Shown: positions 17,734 to 26,474, counted from the stretch's first letter. The stretch: DNA of 64,000 bases from Aerococcus christensenii (GCF_001543105.1 NZ_CP014159.1:434001-498000), one strand, 5' to 3'. The notes: generated by a model from the sequence alone, not told the origin. A program made the numbers and translations.

Positions 17734-17762
17734 TTGGCGACTTTATTTTCTTGTGGTATGAT
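17734..17762 (+). promoter_or_regulatory. Promoter of the RsmF-type methyltransferase gene
   Basis: TTGGCG (17734-17739), 17 bp, TATGAT (17757-17762). The -10 falls inside the longest possible reading frame, which confirms that translation starts downstream at 17796. Confidence 0.7.
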
Positions 17763-17795
17763 GCTAGGGATTATAGTCATAGAAAGGATAAAGCC

Positions 17796-19196
17796 ATGCA
17801 ACTTCCTAGTGCCTTTATAAAAAAATACCAGCGTTTACTCTCCTCCACCGACTCTCCACCTTTCTTGCACGAACTTGAAGAAGGAACCGTAAAAAAAGGA
17901 TTTCGGATCAATTCACTGAAAGAAAACGCCTTAAAGATTTGTCAAGAAGAATTGCCCTTTGACTTAGATCCTGCTCCCTATGCACCGCTTAGCTTCTACG
18001 GTGAAATAGACGGTAAGTCTCCTCTCCACCAAGCAGGATTGGTATATAGTCAAGAGCCCTCCGCTATGAGTGTGGCTACCGTTGTAGATCCCCAGCCCGG
18101 GAAATGTATCCTTGATCTCTGTGCCGCTCCTGGTGGCAAGTCTACCCAACTTGCTGCCGCTCTCAAAGGGAAGGGCCTTCTTGTGGCAAATGAAATTATC
18201 CCTAAGCGTGCCAAAATTTTAGCTGAAAATATCGAACGTTTAGGCATCACTAACGCTATCGTAACTAACCACTCGCCAAATCAGCTGGCTCAACATTTAC
18301 CTGGCTACTTTGATAAAGTGTTAGTCGACGCCCCTTGTTCTGGAGAAGGCATGTTTAGAAAAGATAATCCCGCAATCAGTGAATGGACACCTCAAACGCC
18401 TCTAACCTGTCAAGCTCGTCAAAAAGAAATTCTTCCTGAAGCTCTTCGCTTACTCAAACCAGGTGGACAACTTATCTATTCTACCTGCACCTTTGCCCCC
18501 GAAGAAAATGAAGAAATTATCGCTTGGCTGGTAGACCATTTCCCGTTGCATGTTGACCCTATCGAAAATTTTTCTACTAATATTGTCTCTTCAGGGCTAA
18601 TGATCTGGGGACAAGGAAACCCAGACTTGGAAGGAACTCGGCGAATCTGGCCACACCTCCATCCTGGGGAAGGTCACTTTGTCGCTCGCCTCACCTATCA
18701 AGGTCCTACTCAATCTTCTCCTTCTCAATTCACTTCTCGCTCCAAAAAGAAATCTGAAAAATCTTCTTCCCGCTCCTTGTCTAGAGAAGAAAAGCTCTAC
18801 TTTGAAGAATTTGCTGACCGCTTTAACCTTCAATCTATTTCTGCGCCTTCACTCCAAGTTTTTGGACAAGAACTCTGGCTACTGCCTACCCCTTGTCCTA
18901 ATCTCTCCGGCCTACGCTGCTTAAGGCAAGGGCTTCACTTGGGGAGTTTCCTCAAGAAAAGATTTCATCCCAGTTTTGCTTTAGCCATGTCTCTTTCCCC
19001 AAGTGCAAGTATTCCAAAACTTGATCTCTCCTATGAAGAATGGAGCCATTATATCCAAGGAGAAACTTTTCAAAAACCAGGGAACCAAGGTTGGTGCTTG
19101 CTTTGCTACCATCATATGAGCATAGGATTTGGTAAACAAGTTCAAGGAACCGTCAAGAATTTCTATCCCAAAGGTCTACGATTTATCCCTCATTAA
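17796..19196 (+). CDS. RsmF/YebU-type rRNA (cytosine-C5-)-methyltransferase
   Basis: A 466-residue NOL1/NOP2/Sun-family enzyme. An N-terminal RNA-binding part (KKGFRINSLK) precedes a Rossmann SAM domain with LDLCAAPGGKSTQLAA, DAPCSGEGMFRK and YSTCTFAPEENE. The two Cys in the latter motifs are the catalytic pair of m5C methyltransferases. The C-terminal part (about 290-466) is the RsmF-specific extension with a PUA-like end (KNFYPKGLRFIPH). The ATG at 17796 is chosen because AGAAAGGA precedes it correctly and the promoter -10 lies in the longer frame. It probably modifies 16S rRNA. Confidence 0.9.
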   Translation: MQLPSAFIKKYQRLLSSTDSPPFLHELEEGTVKKGFRINSLKENALKICQEELPFDLDPAPYAPLSFYGEIDGKSPLHQAGLVYSQEPSAMSVATVVDPQPGKCILDLCAAPGGKSTQLAAALKGKGLLVANEIIPKRAKILAENIERLGITNAIVTNHSPNQLAQHLPGYFDKVLVDAPCSGEGMFRKDNPAISEWTPQTPLTCQARQKEILPEALRLLKPGGQLIYSTCTFAPEENEEIIAWLVDHFPLHVDPIENFSTNIVSSGLMIWGQGNPDLEGTRRIWPHLHPGEGHFVARLTYQGPTQSSPSQFTSRSKKKSEKSSSRSLSREEKLYFEEFADRFNLQSISAPSLQVFGQELWLLPTPCPNLSGLRCLRQGLHLGSFLKKRFHPSFALAMSLSPSASIPKLDLSYEEWSHYIQGETFQKPGNQGWCLLCYHHMSIGFGKQVQGTVKNFYPKGLRFIPH

Positions 19197-19250
19197 AAGT
19201 GGTATAATGAATATTGAATTTATGATCGTTTTAGAAGAGGAGAACTTGTT

Positions 19251-20090
19251 ATGATACGCTTATTTGCCACAGATATGGACAGCACTTTTTTGAACAAAGA
19301 TCGTCTAATTTCTAACCGTAACGCTGCTGCCGTTCATGCCTTGCAAGATGCTGGTGTCGAATTCTTAATTGCAACCGGCAGAGGCTATCCTATGGCTAAG
19401 CCCCTTTTGGACCTTGCTTCTATTTCCTGTTCTATGATCAATCTCAATGGGGCTATTTTTACAGATGATAACGGAAAATTCTTACATCCCTATTCTCTTC
19501 CTTTTCACTTAGTTCAAAATATTATTGCTTATTGTAAACATCGGCAGATTAATTACGCCTTAATGAGTGCAAAGAGATACTATGTTGAAAATCCAAAAAC
19601 TTACCTACAACATGTGTTAAGCGATTCCTCCCCTCATGCAGATTATCTAGCCGATCGCTTTAAAGAGGAAGGCTTACGTTCTCTTCGTGATTTCTCTATC
19701 CAAGAAAATAATCTTCCACTCAAAATAATGATCTTTGCTAAGGAACCTTCTGAAACAGAAAGTGTTCGCGCAGCTTTTCAAAAGGAAAAAGATCTAAGCA
19801 TCACCTCTTCCCATCTCCTTAATTTGGAAATTACGCGCTATCAAGCGACAAAAGGGGCTGCTCTCAAAACTTATATAGCAGAAAAAGGCTATCAAGCAGA
19901 TGAAGTCATCACAATTGGAGACTCTCTCAACGATCTCTCTATGCTAAAAGATTTTCCTCATGCTTATGCCATGGCTAACGCTCACCCTGAATGTATAAAA
20001 GCCGCCCCACATCTTGCTCCTAGCAACCTTTGTGATGGTGTAGGCCAAGTGATTGAGCAATTACTAGCCAACCACCTTCATTGCCAATAA
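19251..20090 (+). CDS. Cof-type HAD-IIB phosphatase
   Basis: A 279-residue haloacid-dehalogenase hydrolase. Motif I is FATDMDSTFL (the usual Gly is Ser), motif II IATGRGYPMA, and motif IV ITIGDSLNDLSML. The C2 cap lies between about 80 and 185. These enzymes dephosphorylate sugar phosphates or FMN-type molecules, and the substrate cannot be inferred. It has a good RBS (AGAGGAG) and follows the methyltransferase gene by 54 bp, perhaps in one transcript, ending at a strong terminator. Confidence 0.88.
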   Translation: MIRLFATDMDSTFLNKDRLISNRNAAAVHALQDAGVEFLIATGRGYPMAKPLLDLASISCSMINLNGAIFTDDNGKFLHPYSLPFHLVQNIIAYCKHRQINYALMSAKRYYVENPKTYLQHVLSDSSPHADYLADRFKEEGLRSLRDFSIQENNLPLKIMIFAKEPSETESVRAAFQKEKDLSITSSHLLNLEITRYQATKGAALKTYIAEKGYQADEVITIGDSLNDLSMLKDFPHAYAMANAHPECIKAAPHLAPSNLCDGVGQVIEQLLANHLHCQ

Positions 20091-20134
20091 CTTCTTCCTT
20101 TTCAAAGAAATTTTTCAACTTACATCTTAAATAA

Positions 20135-20167
20135 AAAAAGAGGACTGATAGCTATCAGTCCTCTTTT
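20135..20167. terminator. Bidirectional terminator, perfect palindrome
   Basis: A 16-bp inverted repeat with almost no loop, centred near 20151 and bounded by A and T runs. It separates the plus-strand HAD gene from the minus-strand PTS operon. Confidence 0.9.
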
Positions 20168-20190
20168 TAGCAAAATCGCTGCTAGTGCAA

Positions 20191-20475
20191 TTAGAGGTTC
20201 AAAACTTTTTCTAATTTTTCGAAAACTTTTTCTTTCCCCATACCTGTCAAAATTGGGATCCCCATAATCACTTTATCTTTAATGTTGTCTGGCACAGCTG
20301 TTGTTGAAACAACGGCATCATAATCATCAATATGGTTCACTTCTGAAGCCACCTTCGATTGAATAATTGTTACTTCTTTGTCCCAACCTTTTTCAGCTAA
20401 CCAAGTTCTCACAGCTCCTGTTACAACTGTAGAGGTTGCAATACCTGAACCGCACATAATCAATAGCTTCTTCAT
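20191..20475 (-). CDS. PTS EIIB, galactitol type
   Basis: A 94-residue single-domain EIIB. The phospho-cysteine loop is LLIMCGSGIATSTVV at residues 4-18 (Cys8), as in GatB/SgcB. It takes phosphate from the EIIA at 21835-22305 and passes it to sugar carried by the EIIC next to it. It is the last gene of the operon, 17 bp after the EIIC gene. Confidence 0.92.
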   Translation of the reverse strand: MKKLLIMCGSGIATSTVVTGAVRTWLAEKGWDKEVTIIQSKVASEVNHIDDYDAVVSTTAVPDNIKDKVIMGIPILTGMGKEKVFEKLEKVLNL

Positions 20476-20492
20476 ATTCGCTCTCCTTCTTT

Positions 20493-21824
20493 TTAAATGT
20501 CAGTAGTCTTCTTTTTATTAATGTAATACAAACTTCCTAAACAAACAAGGAAAATCACGCCAATAATTATCCATGGGAGTGTCTTAGCAGCGAAGACAAA
20601 TAACCACGTTGGCCATAATCCCCCTTCAAGCAAGGCCGTGATAGAATGATTGCCGCCTAAGTCAAAGTTAGCAGCTTGAGCAGCACTAGTTACGAGAGGT
20701 GCTGCCCAAGAAGTAATGTAGAAAATCGAAGAAATGTAAGCCATACCTGCTACAACAGTCCGCACGATATTTCCTTTGAAGACAGCTGCCATTAAGCAAA
20801 CAGCAAATGGGATCGTAGCTAAATCACCAAATGGCAAAGTCTTGTTGCCTGGTAAAATAAAGGCTAAAGCGATTGTAATGGGCACAAGAATTAAAGAACT
20901 GGATAAAACAGCTGGGTGACCAACAGAAAGTGCAGAGTCCATCCCAATATTTAATTCACGTCCTGGGAATCGTTTTTGAACAAACGCATTAGCTGCTTCA
21001 GAAATAGGAGTTAATCCTTCCATTAATAAGGCAACCATACGTGGCAAGAGAACCATAACACCAGCAAGAACAACTCCTAATTGAAGAGTCTTACCAATTG
21101 GGAAGCCAGCAAGTAATCCTAAAACGATCCCGATAATTAAGCCCATCACAGTGGTTTCACCAAAAATACCGAATTTTTCTTGAATCGTTTCTGGTTTGGC
21201 GTCGATTTTGTTAAAGCCTGGGATACGATCAAATAACCAATTCAAAGGAATAGCAATCAAGAAACCAGGCGCTGAGGTTCCGTGTGGAAAGGTGATATTA
21301 GGAAATCCATAGAAGTCCCCAATCGTTGGAGCAATAATATCCCCTAAAAGATACATTAACAAGAGATACGTAATCATTGCAAATAAACTAAGCGGATATT
21401 GTTGGGTCACTGCAAAAACTAATGAAGCCACAAAAGCCGCATGCCAAAAGTTCCAAATGTCCACCATCAAGGTTTTCGTCCAGCCTAGGAATAATAATAC
21501 GAGGTTCACAGCAATCCCAACAGGAATGGCTAAACTTCCTAGCAAGGTTCCATAAGAAATAGCAGAAGCTGCTGGCCAGCCAACATCAATAGTATTCAAA
21601 TTAAGGCCAAAACGTTTAACCATTTCTTGAGCGGCTGGCCCGATGTTACTTCCTAAGAGGCCAATTACTAAATTCAAGCCAATAAACCCAATACCAACGG
21701 TTAAGCCTGCATTAAAAGCTTTTCTTGGTTTAGTACCTAAGGCTAAACCAAAGATAAAAATTAAAATAGGGAGAACAATCGTTGGTCCTAACGCAACAAA
21801 TTTTTGTAATATATCTATCATCAA
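20493..21824 (-). CDS. PTS EIIC, galactitol type
   Basis: A 443-residue membrane permease of the EIIC-GAT family. About ten to twelve hydrophobic segments are seen. Family landmarks include FGLALGTKPRKAFNAGLTVG, RFGLNLNTIDVGWPAAS and GRELNIGMDSALSVGHPAVL. The domain stands alone, with EIIA and EIIB on separate proteins, as in galactitol and related systems. Transport specificity cannot be read from sequence. The accompanying aldolase and TIM-like genes suggest a sugar or sugar alcohol that ends as triose phosphates. Confidence 0.92.
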   Translation of the reverse strand: MMIDILQKFVALGPTIVLPILIFIFGLALGTKPRKAFNAGLTVGIGFIGLNLVIGLLGSNIGPAAQEMVKRFGLNLNTIDVGWPAASAISYGTLLGSLAIPVGIAVNLVLLFLGWTKTLMVDIWNFWHAAFVASLVFAVTQQYPLSLFAMITYLLLMYLLGDIIAPTIGDFYGFPNITFPHGTSAPGFLIAIPLNWLFDRIPGFNKIDAKPETIQEKFGIFGETTVMGLIIGIVLGLLAGFPIGKTLQLGVVLAGVMVLLPRMVALLMEGLTPISEAANAFVQKRFPGRELNIGMDSALSVGHPAVLSSSLILVPITIALAFILPGNKTLPFGDLATIPFAVCLMAAVFKGNIVRTVVAGMAYISSIFYITSWAAPLVTSAAQAANFDLGGNHSITALLEGGLWPTWLFVFAAKTLPWIIIGVIFLVCLGSLYYINKKKTTDI

Positions 21825-21834
21825 AATCCCCTCC

Positions 21835-22305
21835 TTAGATTATAATTTGATGTTCTTGTAATAACTGTGCTGCTGCAGCGTGTCCTTCATCGCTATCTTC
21901 TAGATCCAATAACGCTTTAAGAGCTTCCTGATCTTGGAAGAAGGTCATTAATTTTTGAAGCATATCCAAATGTCCATGCGCATCTTTAAGGGCTAACATG
22001 AAAATCATACTTACAGATACGGTTTCAGTGGTAGATCCCATTTGATAAAATTCAACAGGTTCTTGTAGGGTCATCACAGCAATTTTTGAATGATTGACAT
22101 GAATATTATCTGTATGAGGAATTGCAACTCCTAATTGATTTAAGGCTAAGCCTGTCGCAAAATGATTTTCTCTATCAATAATTGCTTCTTTAAAACTTCC
22201 TTTAACGTCACCATTTGTATATAAGCGATCGGCTAAGTAAGTTAACGCTTCTTCTCTACTATTGATATCTTTCTTTTGTAGATCTGTTAAATACATGTTT
22301 TCCAT
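21835..22305 (-). CDS. PTS EIIA, fructose/galactitol type
   Basis: A single-domain EIIA of the PTS_EIIA_2 family of about 157 residues. The phospho-histidine is in GVAIPHTDNIHV, and the domain ends in the typical LQKLMTFFQDQEAL helix. The start is set at an ATG 7 nt after AGGAGG, and the preceding ATG at 22308 is equally in frame. It should phosphorylate the EIIB encoded two genes further on. It differs from the second EIIA-like protein of this operon at 24467-24901. Confidence 0.9.
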   Translation of the reverse strand: MENMYLTDLQKKDINSREEALTYLADRLYTNGDVKGSFKEAIIDRENHFATGLALNQLGVAIPHTDNIHVNHSKIAVMTLQEPVEFYQMGSTTETVSVSMIFMLALKDAHGHLDMLQKLMTFFQDQEALKALLDLEDSDEGHAAAAQLLQEHQIII

Positions 22306-22365
22306 CATCTCCCCTCCTTTCAAATAAGATGACTACTCACTCATTATTAAGTTTTGTAGATATCG

Positions 22366-23046
22366 TTAATTCTTTAAAGCTCGAATCATCGATCTGAGAA
22401 CGGAAGCAGGATCTTCTGCTTGGGTAATCCCACTAGTACATCCTGTCCCATCCGCACCTAAGGCTATGACCCGACGGACATCTTCAGCTGACCGAATGCC
22501 TGCCGCTTCCATAACCGCAATCTCCGAATCAATTGTATGAATGGCTTCGATGGTGGAATGAACATAAGATGTATCACTCACTTGTCCTGTCCCAATCTGC
22601 GCCGTTTCTTCGCACAGTAAAATATCTGGACGAAGGGTAGCAATGGCCCGCGCTTCCTCCACAGAGTCCGCGCACACAATAGAGAGTATTCCCAGTTCTT
22701 TTGTTTTTTGGATACTTTTGACTAATTGGGTCAATGTTAAAGGATGTTCGGCATGGTTTAAAAAAGTTGCTCTGGCCCCAGCTTGATAAATAGATTCTCC
22801 TAAAACTGCACCCATTCCTCTCCCAGGCTCTAATCCATCTAAGTGTTGAGCCGTTACAATAATATGAGAAGTCTTGTGTGCTAAACGTTCAATATCCGCA
22901 TAGGGAGCAGTCACAAAGACTTGAACACCCATTTTTTCTGCCATTTGATCTGCTTCAAGTGCTAATTCTTCCAAAGGCTGTCCATACAAATAAGATTTTG
23001 GATTAAAAATAAAGAAGGGGGCTTTCACTTCTAATAGATTCTTCAA
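22366..23046 (-). CDS. Triose-phosphate isomerase-like protein (archaeal-sized TIM)
   Basis: A protein of about 226 residues with TIM-barrel signatures. A lysine sits near the start (FFIFNPKSY, equivalent to the catalytic Lys), a histidine in FLNHAEHPL (GHSERR position) and a glutamate in LLCEETAQIGTG (YEP..IGTG position), with a phosphate-binding AGIRSAEDV...GADGTGCTSGI end. The short length resembles archaeal TIM. Because it sits in a PTS/aldolase operon it may isomerise a particular triose or tetrose phosphate rather than being the housekeeping enzyme. A TTG 7 nt after AGGAGG is preferred as start. The ATG at 23070, overlapping the aldolase stop, is the alternative. Confidence 0.8.
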   Translation of the reverse strand: MKNLLEVKAPFFIFNPKSYLYGQPLEELALEADQMAEKMGVQVFVTAPYADIERLAHKTSHIIVTAQHLDGLEPGRGMGAVLGESIYQAGARATFLNHAEHPLTLTQLVKSIQKTKELGILSIVCADSVEEARAIATLRPDILLCEETAQIGTGQVSDTSYVHSTIEAIHTIDSEIAVMEAAGIRSAEDVRRVIALGADGTGCTSGITQAEDPASVLRSMIRALKN

Positions 23047-23069
23047 AAAATTTCCTCCTCTCTCACTCA

Positions 23070-23915
23070 TTATCTTCTTGGATATTTTGGTGTACCAAAG
23101 ACAGCGTAATAATGAGATAAAACAGCTTCCATTGCTGATTGTCCTTTCTTTTTGACTTCAATCCAATCTTTAAAGGCAGGCCATTCCTTCAAAGCTTGGA
23201 AAGCAGCATCCACAAAATCTGTATAAATATTAATCTTAGCAATGCCCCCTTCTGCACATCGCTTGAGATTCTCATCCCCACTTGAAGAGCCTCCATGAAG
23301 AACCAAGGGAAGATCTGTCACTTGGCAAATCTGACTTAAAGCTTCAAAGCTAATATGAGGACTTCCCTTATAAAGGCCATGAGCAGTTCCAATCGATACC
23401 GCTAAAGAGTCAACCTTTGTCTGGGCGATAAAAACTGTCACACTCTCTGGATCCGTATAAATAGAACCCGTATGTCCTAAATCTTTCACTAAGTCATTGG
23501 CACCAACATGGCCTAATTCTGCTTCGACAGGGATATCAAAAGCATGCGAAAGAGCGACCACTTCCCTGGTGAGACGAATATTTTCTTCAAAACTTTCACT
23601 AGAAGCATCTATCATGACAGAATTAAACCCTAATTGAATGGCCTTAGCAATAAAGTCAATATCTTCTCCATGATCAAGATGTAAAACGACTGGAACTGTG
23701 GCTTTTTTTGCAAAATAATTGCCAATAGATGCCGCTTCTTCTAAAGATAAAATGCCTTGATGTTTTTGGGCATAAGCAAGAATTAGCGGACGATTTTCTT
23801 TTTCTGCTACTTTTAGAAAAGCACGAGCAGAATCACTGTCTATATAATTACAAGCTGGAATTGCATAATGATTGGCTTTGGCTTCTTGAAGCATTTTTTT
23901 ACCATTTACTAACAT
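23070..23915 (-). CDS. Class II ketose-bisphosphate aldolase (GatY/KbaY/FbaA family)
   Basis: A 281-residue zinc-dependent aldolase. The metal and substrate motifs are seen: VPVVLHLDHGEDIDFIAKAI, MIDASSESFEENI, VEAELGHVG, SIGTAHGLY, LVLHGGSSSGDENLKRC and INIYTDF. The His of LDHG and the His residues of GTAHG and LHGGS bind zinc. It cleaves a ketose 1,6-bisphosphate or ketose 1-phosphate into DHAP and an aldehyde. Tagatose, fructose and other ketoses are all possible. It lies 11 bp downstream of the YjbQ gene and next to the TIM-like gene. Confidence 0.9.
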   Translation of the reverse strand: MLVNGKKMLQEAKANHYAIPACNYIDSDSARAFLKVAEKENRPLILAYAQKHQGILSLEEAASIGNYFAKKATVPVVLHLDHGEDIDFIAKAIQLGFNSVMIDASSESFEENIRLTREVVALSHAFDIPVEAELGHVGANDLVKDLGHTGSIYTDPESVTVFIAQTKVDSLAVSIGTAHGLYKGSPHISFEALSQICQVTDLPLVLHGGSSSGDENLKRCAEGGIAKINIYTDFVDAAFQALKEWPAFKDWIEVKKKGQSAMEAVLSHYYAVFGTPKYPRR

Positions 23916-23926
23916 TTGTCTTCTCC

Positions 23927-24451
23927 TTATCGATTGCCTATGATCGTTACTTGATAGGTGCGTTTCCTTTCACGCGTTTGATCAAAATCTACAAAATAAA
24001 CGTAGCCTGTTTTCCCTAACCCAAGTTCTCCATTACTTAAATCGATCGCTACATGATTTCCAATCAGGCTGGCTCTCAAATGACCATCTCCATTAAACAA
24101 ATCTTCTATTGAATCATGAGGTAAATAATCCTGAGGATTCGACCACGATCGGACAGTCTCCAAATGTTTAGGCCCTGGGTACTGATATTGATAAGACGCC
24201 TTATGCGGAGGAATAATATGATCAAGCACCCGATTCAAATCTGCTTGAAGGAAATCTTCACCTTCTTCATTCTTATCATGCACATACTCTTCCAAAAAGA
24301 TAGAACACGTCGTGTGAGCCGTTAAGACGGTAATCAAGCCCTCTCTTATCTCACTTTCAGACACGGCCTGTCGAATTTGAGCGGTTATATCATGATAACT
24401 GACTTGAGAGGCTAAGGTTTCAACTTCAAATTTTTGTTTATAAAGTTCCAC
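23927..24451 (-). CDS. YjbQ/UPF0047 family protein, long variant
   Basis: A 174-residue protein. The UPF0047 core is clear: LITVLTAHTTCSIFLEE, a GDGHLRASLIGN stretch, and GELGLGKTGYVYFVDFDQTRER at the end. It is about 35 residues longer than typical YjbQ (near 135-140) because of an insertion at roughly 92-118 (PGPKHLETVRSW). YjbQ of E. coli has weak thiamine-phosphate-synthase activity, and its true role is unclear. Here it sits in a sugar-catabolic PTS operon between an EIIA-like gene and the aldolase, so a function on a sugar phosphate is possible. Confidence 0.82.
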   Translation of the reverse strand: MELYKQKFEVETLASQVSYHDITAQIRQAVSESEIREGLITVLTAHTTCSIFLEEYVHDKNEEGEDFLQADLNRVLDHIIPPHKASYQYQYPGPKHLETVRSWSNPQDYLPHDSIEDLFNGDGHLRASLIGNHVAIDLSNGELGLGKTGYVYFVDFDQTRERKRTYQVTIIGNR

Positions 24452-24466
24452 ATCTTTTCCTTCTTT

Positions 24467-24901
24467 CTAGTTTGTCAATAAGTTAAAAACTTCATGATTA
24501 TCTTTACTATTTAAAAGTTTCTGTTCAATATGAGGTTCAGCAAAGTGCCGAATAACTTGTCGGATTTTTTCCTTGTGGCTGTCTTTTTTGGGGCAAATAA
24601 AGAGCGTTAAGATGATCCGAATCTGACTTGCCTGATCATTCCAATAAAAAGGTTTCTCTAATAAGAAAAGATAAATCTTAGAAGAAGGAATTTCTTCTGC
24701 TTCCATATGAGGCATCACTGTATAAGAGCCTATCTGAACGCTTCCCAGTTCCTCGCGTTCTCTCATAAAGTCTTCTAACTGTAGATGGGACATTTCTTCC
24801 TTAAAATCTGTTGTTAATTGCTTCATTAACTGGGAATAATAAGCTGAGCGGTCCGCAAACTGAGTAAAGCGCTGAACTTTCAAATAATCCTCATAACACA
24901 T
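24467..24901 (-). CDS. Stand-alone EIIA-like domain, probably the split-off end of the regulator
   Basis: A 144-residue protein that resembles the PTS_EIIA_2 domain: the REELGSVQIGSYTVMPHMEAE segment aligns with the phospho-His region of fructose/mannitol EIIA (His in MPH). Regulators of the BglG/MtlR type normally end in such a domain after their EIIB-like domain. The regulator encoded 15 bp upstream stops right after EIIB, so this protein looks like its detached last domain. It could act as a phosphorylation-controlled partner of the regulator or as a second EIIA for the transporter. Confidence 0.72.
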   Translation of the reverse strand: MCYEDYLKVQRFTQFADRSAYYSQLMKQLTTDFKEEMSHLQLEDFMREREELGSVQIGSYTVMPHMEAEEIPSSKIYLFLLEKPFYWNDQASQIRIILTLFICPKKDSHKEKIRQVIRHFAEPHIEQKLLNSKDNHEVFNLLTN

Positions 24902-24915
24902 ACCGACTTCTCCTT

Positions 24916-26382
24916 TTACTTATTTCCAGTTATTTGTTCGATCATTCCTTGAATGCGTTCACAATCTTTAACAGTTAGCATGGCTGAAATTAATAAAGTC
25001 GAGATCGGAAGTTTAGGGGTATAATCAATAGTCGTTAAAATTAACTGAACGTTATCTACGTCTCTAAGGGCTTGATCAATTTCTAAACGAGAAACAACCT
25101 GCATCACTTCCAATTGTGGAAATTTATTTTTCACTTTCACGCGAATGAGCTCTGAAGTACCTACCCCTGTCGTACACATTATAATCGTTTTAATAGGACC
25201 TGAACTATTCTCCATTACCCGAGCAAAGTAAACCGTTAAAAAGCCTATTTCGTCCGCACTGATCTTACCGTACTGACTCTCTATTCCTTCTACACATTCT
25301 GTTAACGCTTTAAAAATTTCTGGATAAGCCGCTTGAATCTGTCCAAGGAGTGGATTATGGATGTAAATATTATTCTCCAAGCGATTAATCAGAGGCTTCA
25401 TATGCTGAACCAGATCATTGATTAACTTGGCTTCATGGAAATTCCGATTGAGCTTTCTTTCCACTTCATCAATCAAATCTTCTGTTAAATCTTTCAATGC
25501 ATGGGAATAAATCATCTGCTTTTCTGAACGATGAGTGAGCCGACACGAAATTAAGTATTGATAGAGATAGAAAACTTCTTTTCGATTCAAGGCACGATGC
25601 AAATAATTCTCAGTGGTTTCAATAATCGATGAAGCAATTTGACGATATTCGTCATTTCCTCTCATAGCCTCTTCTTCCTCTTCAGAAAGAGCTTGGTTCA
25701 TGTCTTCTGAATATCCCTTTCGACTTCTTGCAATCAAAATGTATAAATGAGAGAAAATATTAATATTATAAGGATAAGGGATATGGGACCCTATACTCTT
25801 TTCAATTTCAGAGAGTTGGACCGACACAAACAAAGAATCATACTTATTAAAATGATTCGACAGACAAAACTTCTCCATATCTGTCACTTCAAGCGGTTGA
25901 AAAAGTTCTACCAAAGCTTTTCTTATATGAATTTCTGAACCCACAATCGATAGCCTCTTATTTTGACGCACTAGTCGTAAATGAAAGGGCTCCAGCAATT
26001 CAATCATCATTTTTTCATCTAAAGCAATTGTTGAATCACTGATATAATCATTCATATAGAGTTCTTCTACCTTCATGGGATGAGGCGAGCACAACAATAA
26101 AGTTTCAATGACTCTATTCTGCCGGCTCCTCGGATTGATCTCCCTCCTCTGCAGACTGTTCCCTTGTGAGATATACCGATCATAATCCAGCTTATAGCCT
26201 TTTCCTCGTTCAGATATAATCAAAGGGAACTCTTCTTGTCTCTCATTGATCGCCTTTATTTCTCGATAAATACTCTTCTTGGAAAGATTTAACAGTTTAC
26301 TTAGCGTATCAGCTGTCACAAAATCCCTTTGTTCATATAAAATCAAGAGTAATTTTGTCATCCGCTTATTCAGGTGATCCAT
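24916..26382 (-). CDS. BglG/MtlR-type PRD-containing transcriptional activator
   Basis: A 488-residue regulator with two N-terminal helix-turn-helix segments (about 5-60 and 80-135, LSKLLNLSKKSIYREI), two PTS regulation domains (about 175-280 with SHLYILIARSRKG, and 285-390 with LVQHMKPLINRL) and a GatB-like EIIB domain (about 400-485, IIMCTTGVGTSEL with a Cys). The EIIA domain normally found at the end is absent and encoded separately downstream. Such proteins activate their own PTS operon, controlled by phosphorylation of PRD His and EIIB Cys. It is the first gene of the eight-gene operon. Confidence 0.88.
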   Translation of the reverse strand: MDHLNKRMTKLLLILYEQRDFVTADTLSKLLNLSKKSIYREIKAINERQEEFPLIISERGKGYKLDYDRYISQGNSLQRREINPRSRQNRVIETLLLCSPHPMKVEELYMNDYISDSTIALDEKMMIELLEPFHLRLVRQNKRLSIVGSEIHIRKALVELFQPLEVTDMEKFCLSNHFNKYDSLFVSVQLSEIEKSIGSHIPYPYNINIFSHLYILIARSRKGYSEDMNQALSEEEEEAMRGNDEYRQIASSIIETTENYLHRALNRKEVFYLYQYLISCRLTHRSEKQMIYSHALKDLTEDLIDEVERKLNRNFHEAKLINDLVQHMKPLINRLENNIYIHNPLLGQIQAAYPEIFKALTECVEGIESQYGKISADEIGFLTVYFARVMENSSGPIKTIIMCTTGVGTSELIRVKVKNKFPQLEVMQVVSRLEIDQALRDVDNVQLILTTIDYTPKLPISTLLISAMLTVKDCERIQGMIEQITGNK

Positions 26383-26437
26383 CTCCTCTCCCTCCTCACG
26401 TATCTATTGTACAGTAAATAATAATAAAGCAGCTATC

Positions 26438-26467
26438 AAACAATGTCCATTGCAACGGCCATTGTTT
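26438..26467 (-). promoter_or_regulatory. Candidate operator of the galactitol-type PTS operon
   Basis: An inverted repeat with arms 26438-26448 and 26457-26467 (AAACAATG/CATTGTTT plus two further pairs, one mismatch) and an 8-nt spacer. A -10-like TACAAT (minus, 26406-26411) lies just downstream with no good -35. A dyad placed directly upstream of a poor -35 fits an activator site for the regulator encoded next. Confidence 0.5.
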
Positions 26468-26474
26468 CTTGCAT

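Noticed and set aside
17751..17795. A 15-codon N-terminal extension of the RsmF-type gene
   Set aside because: The promoter -10 lies within it and a good RBS precedes the ATG at 17796, so it is not translated.
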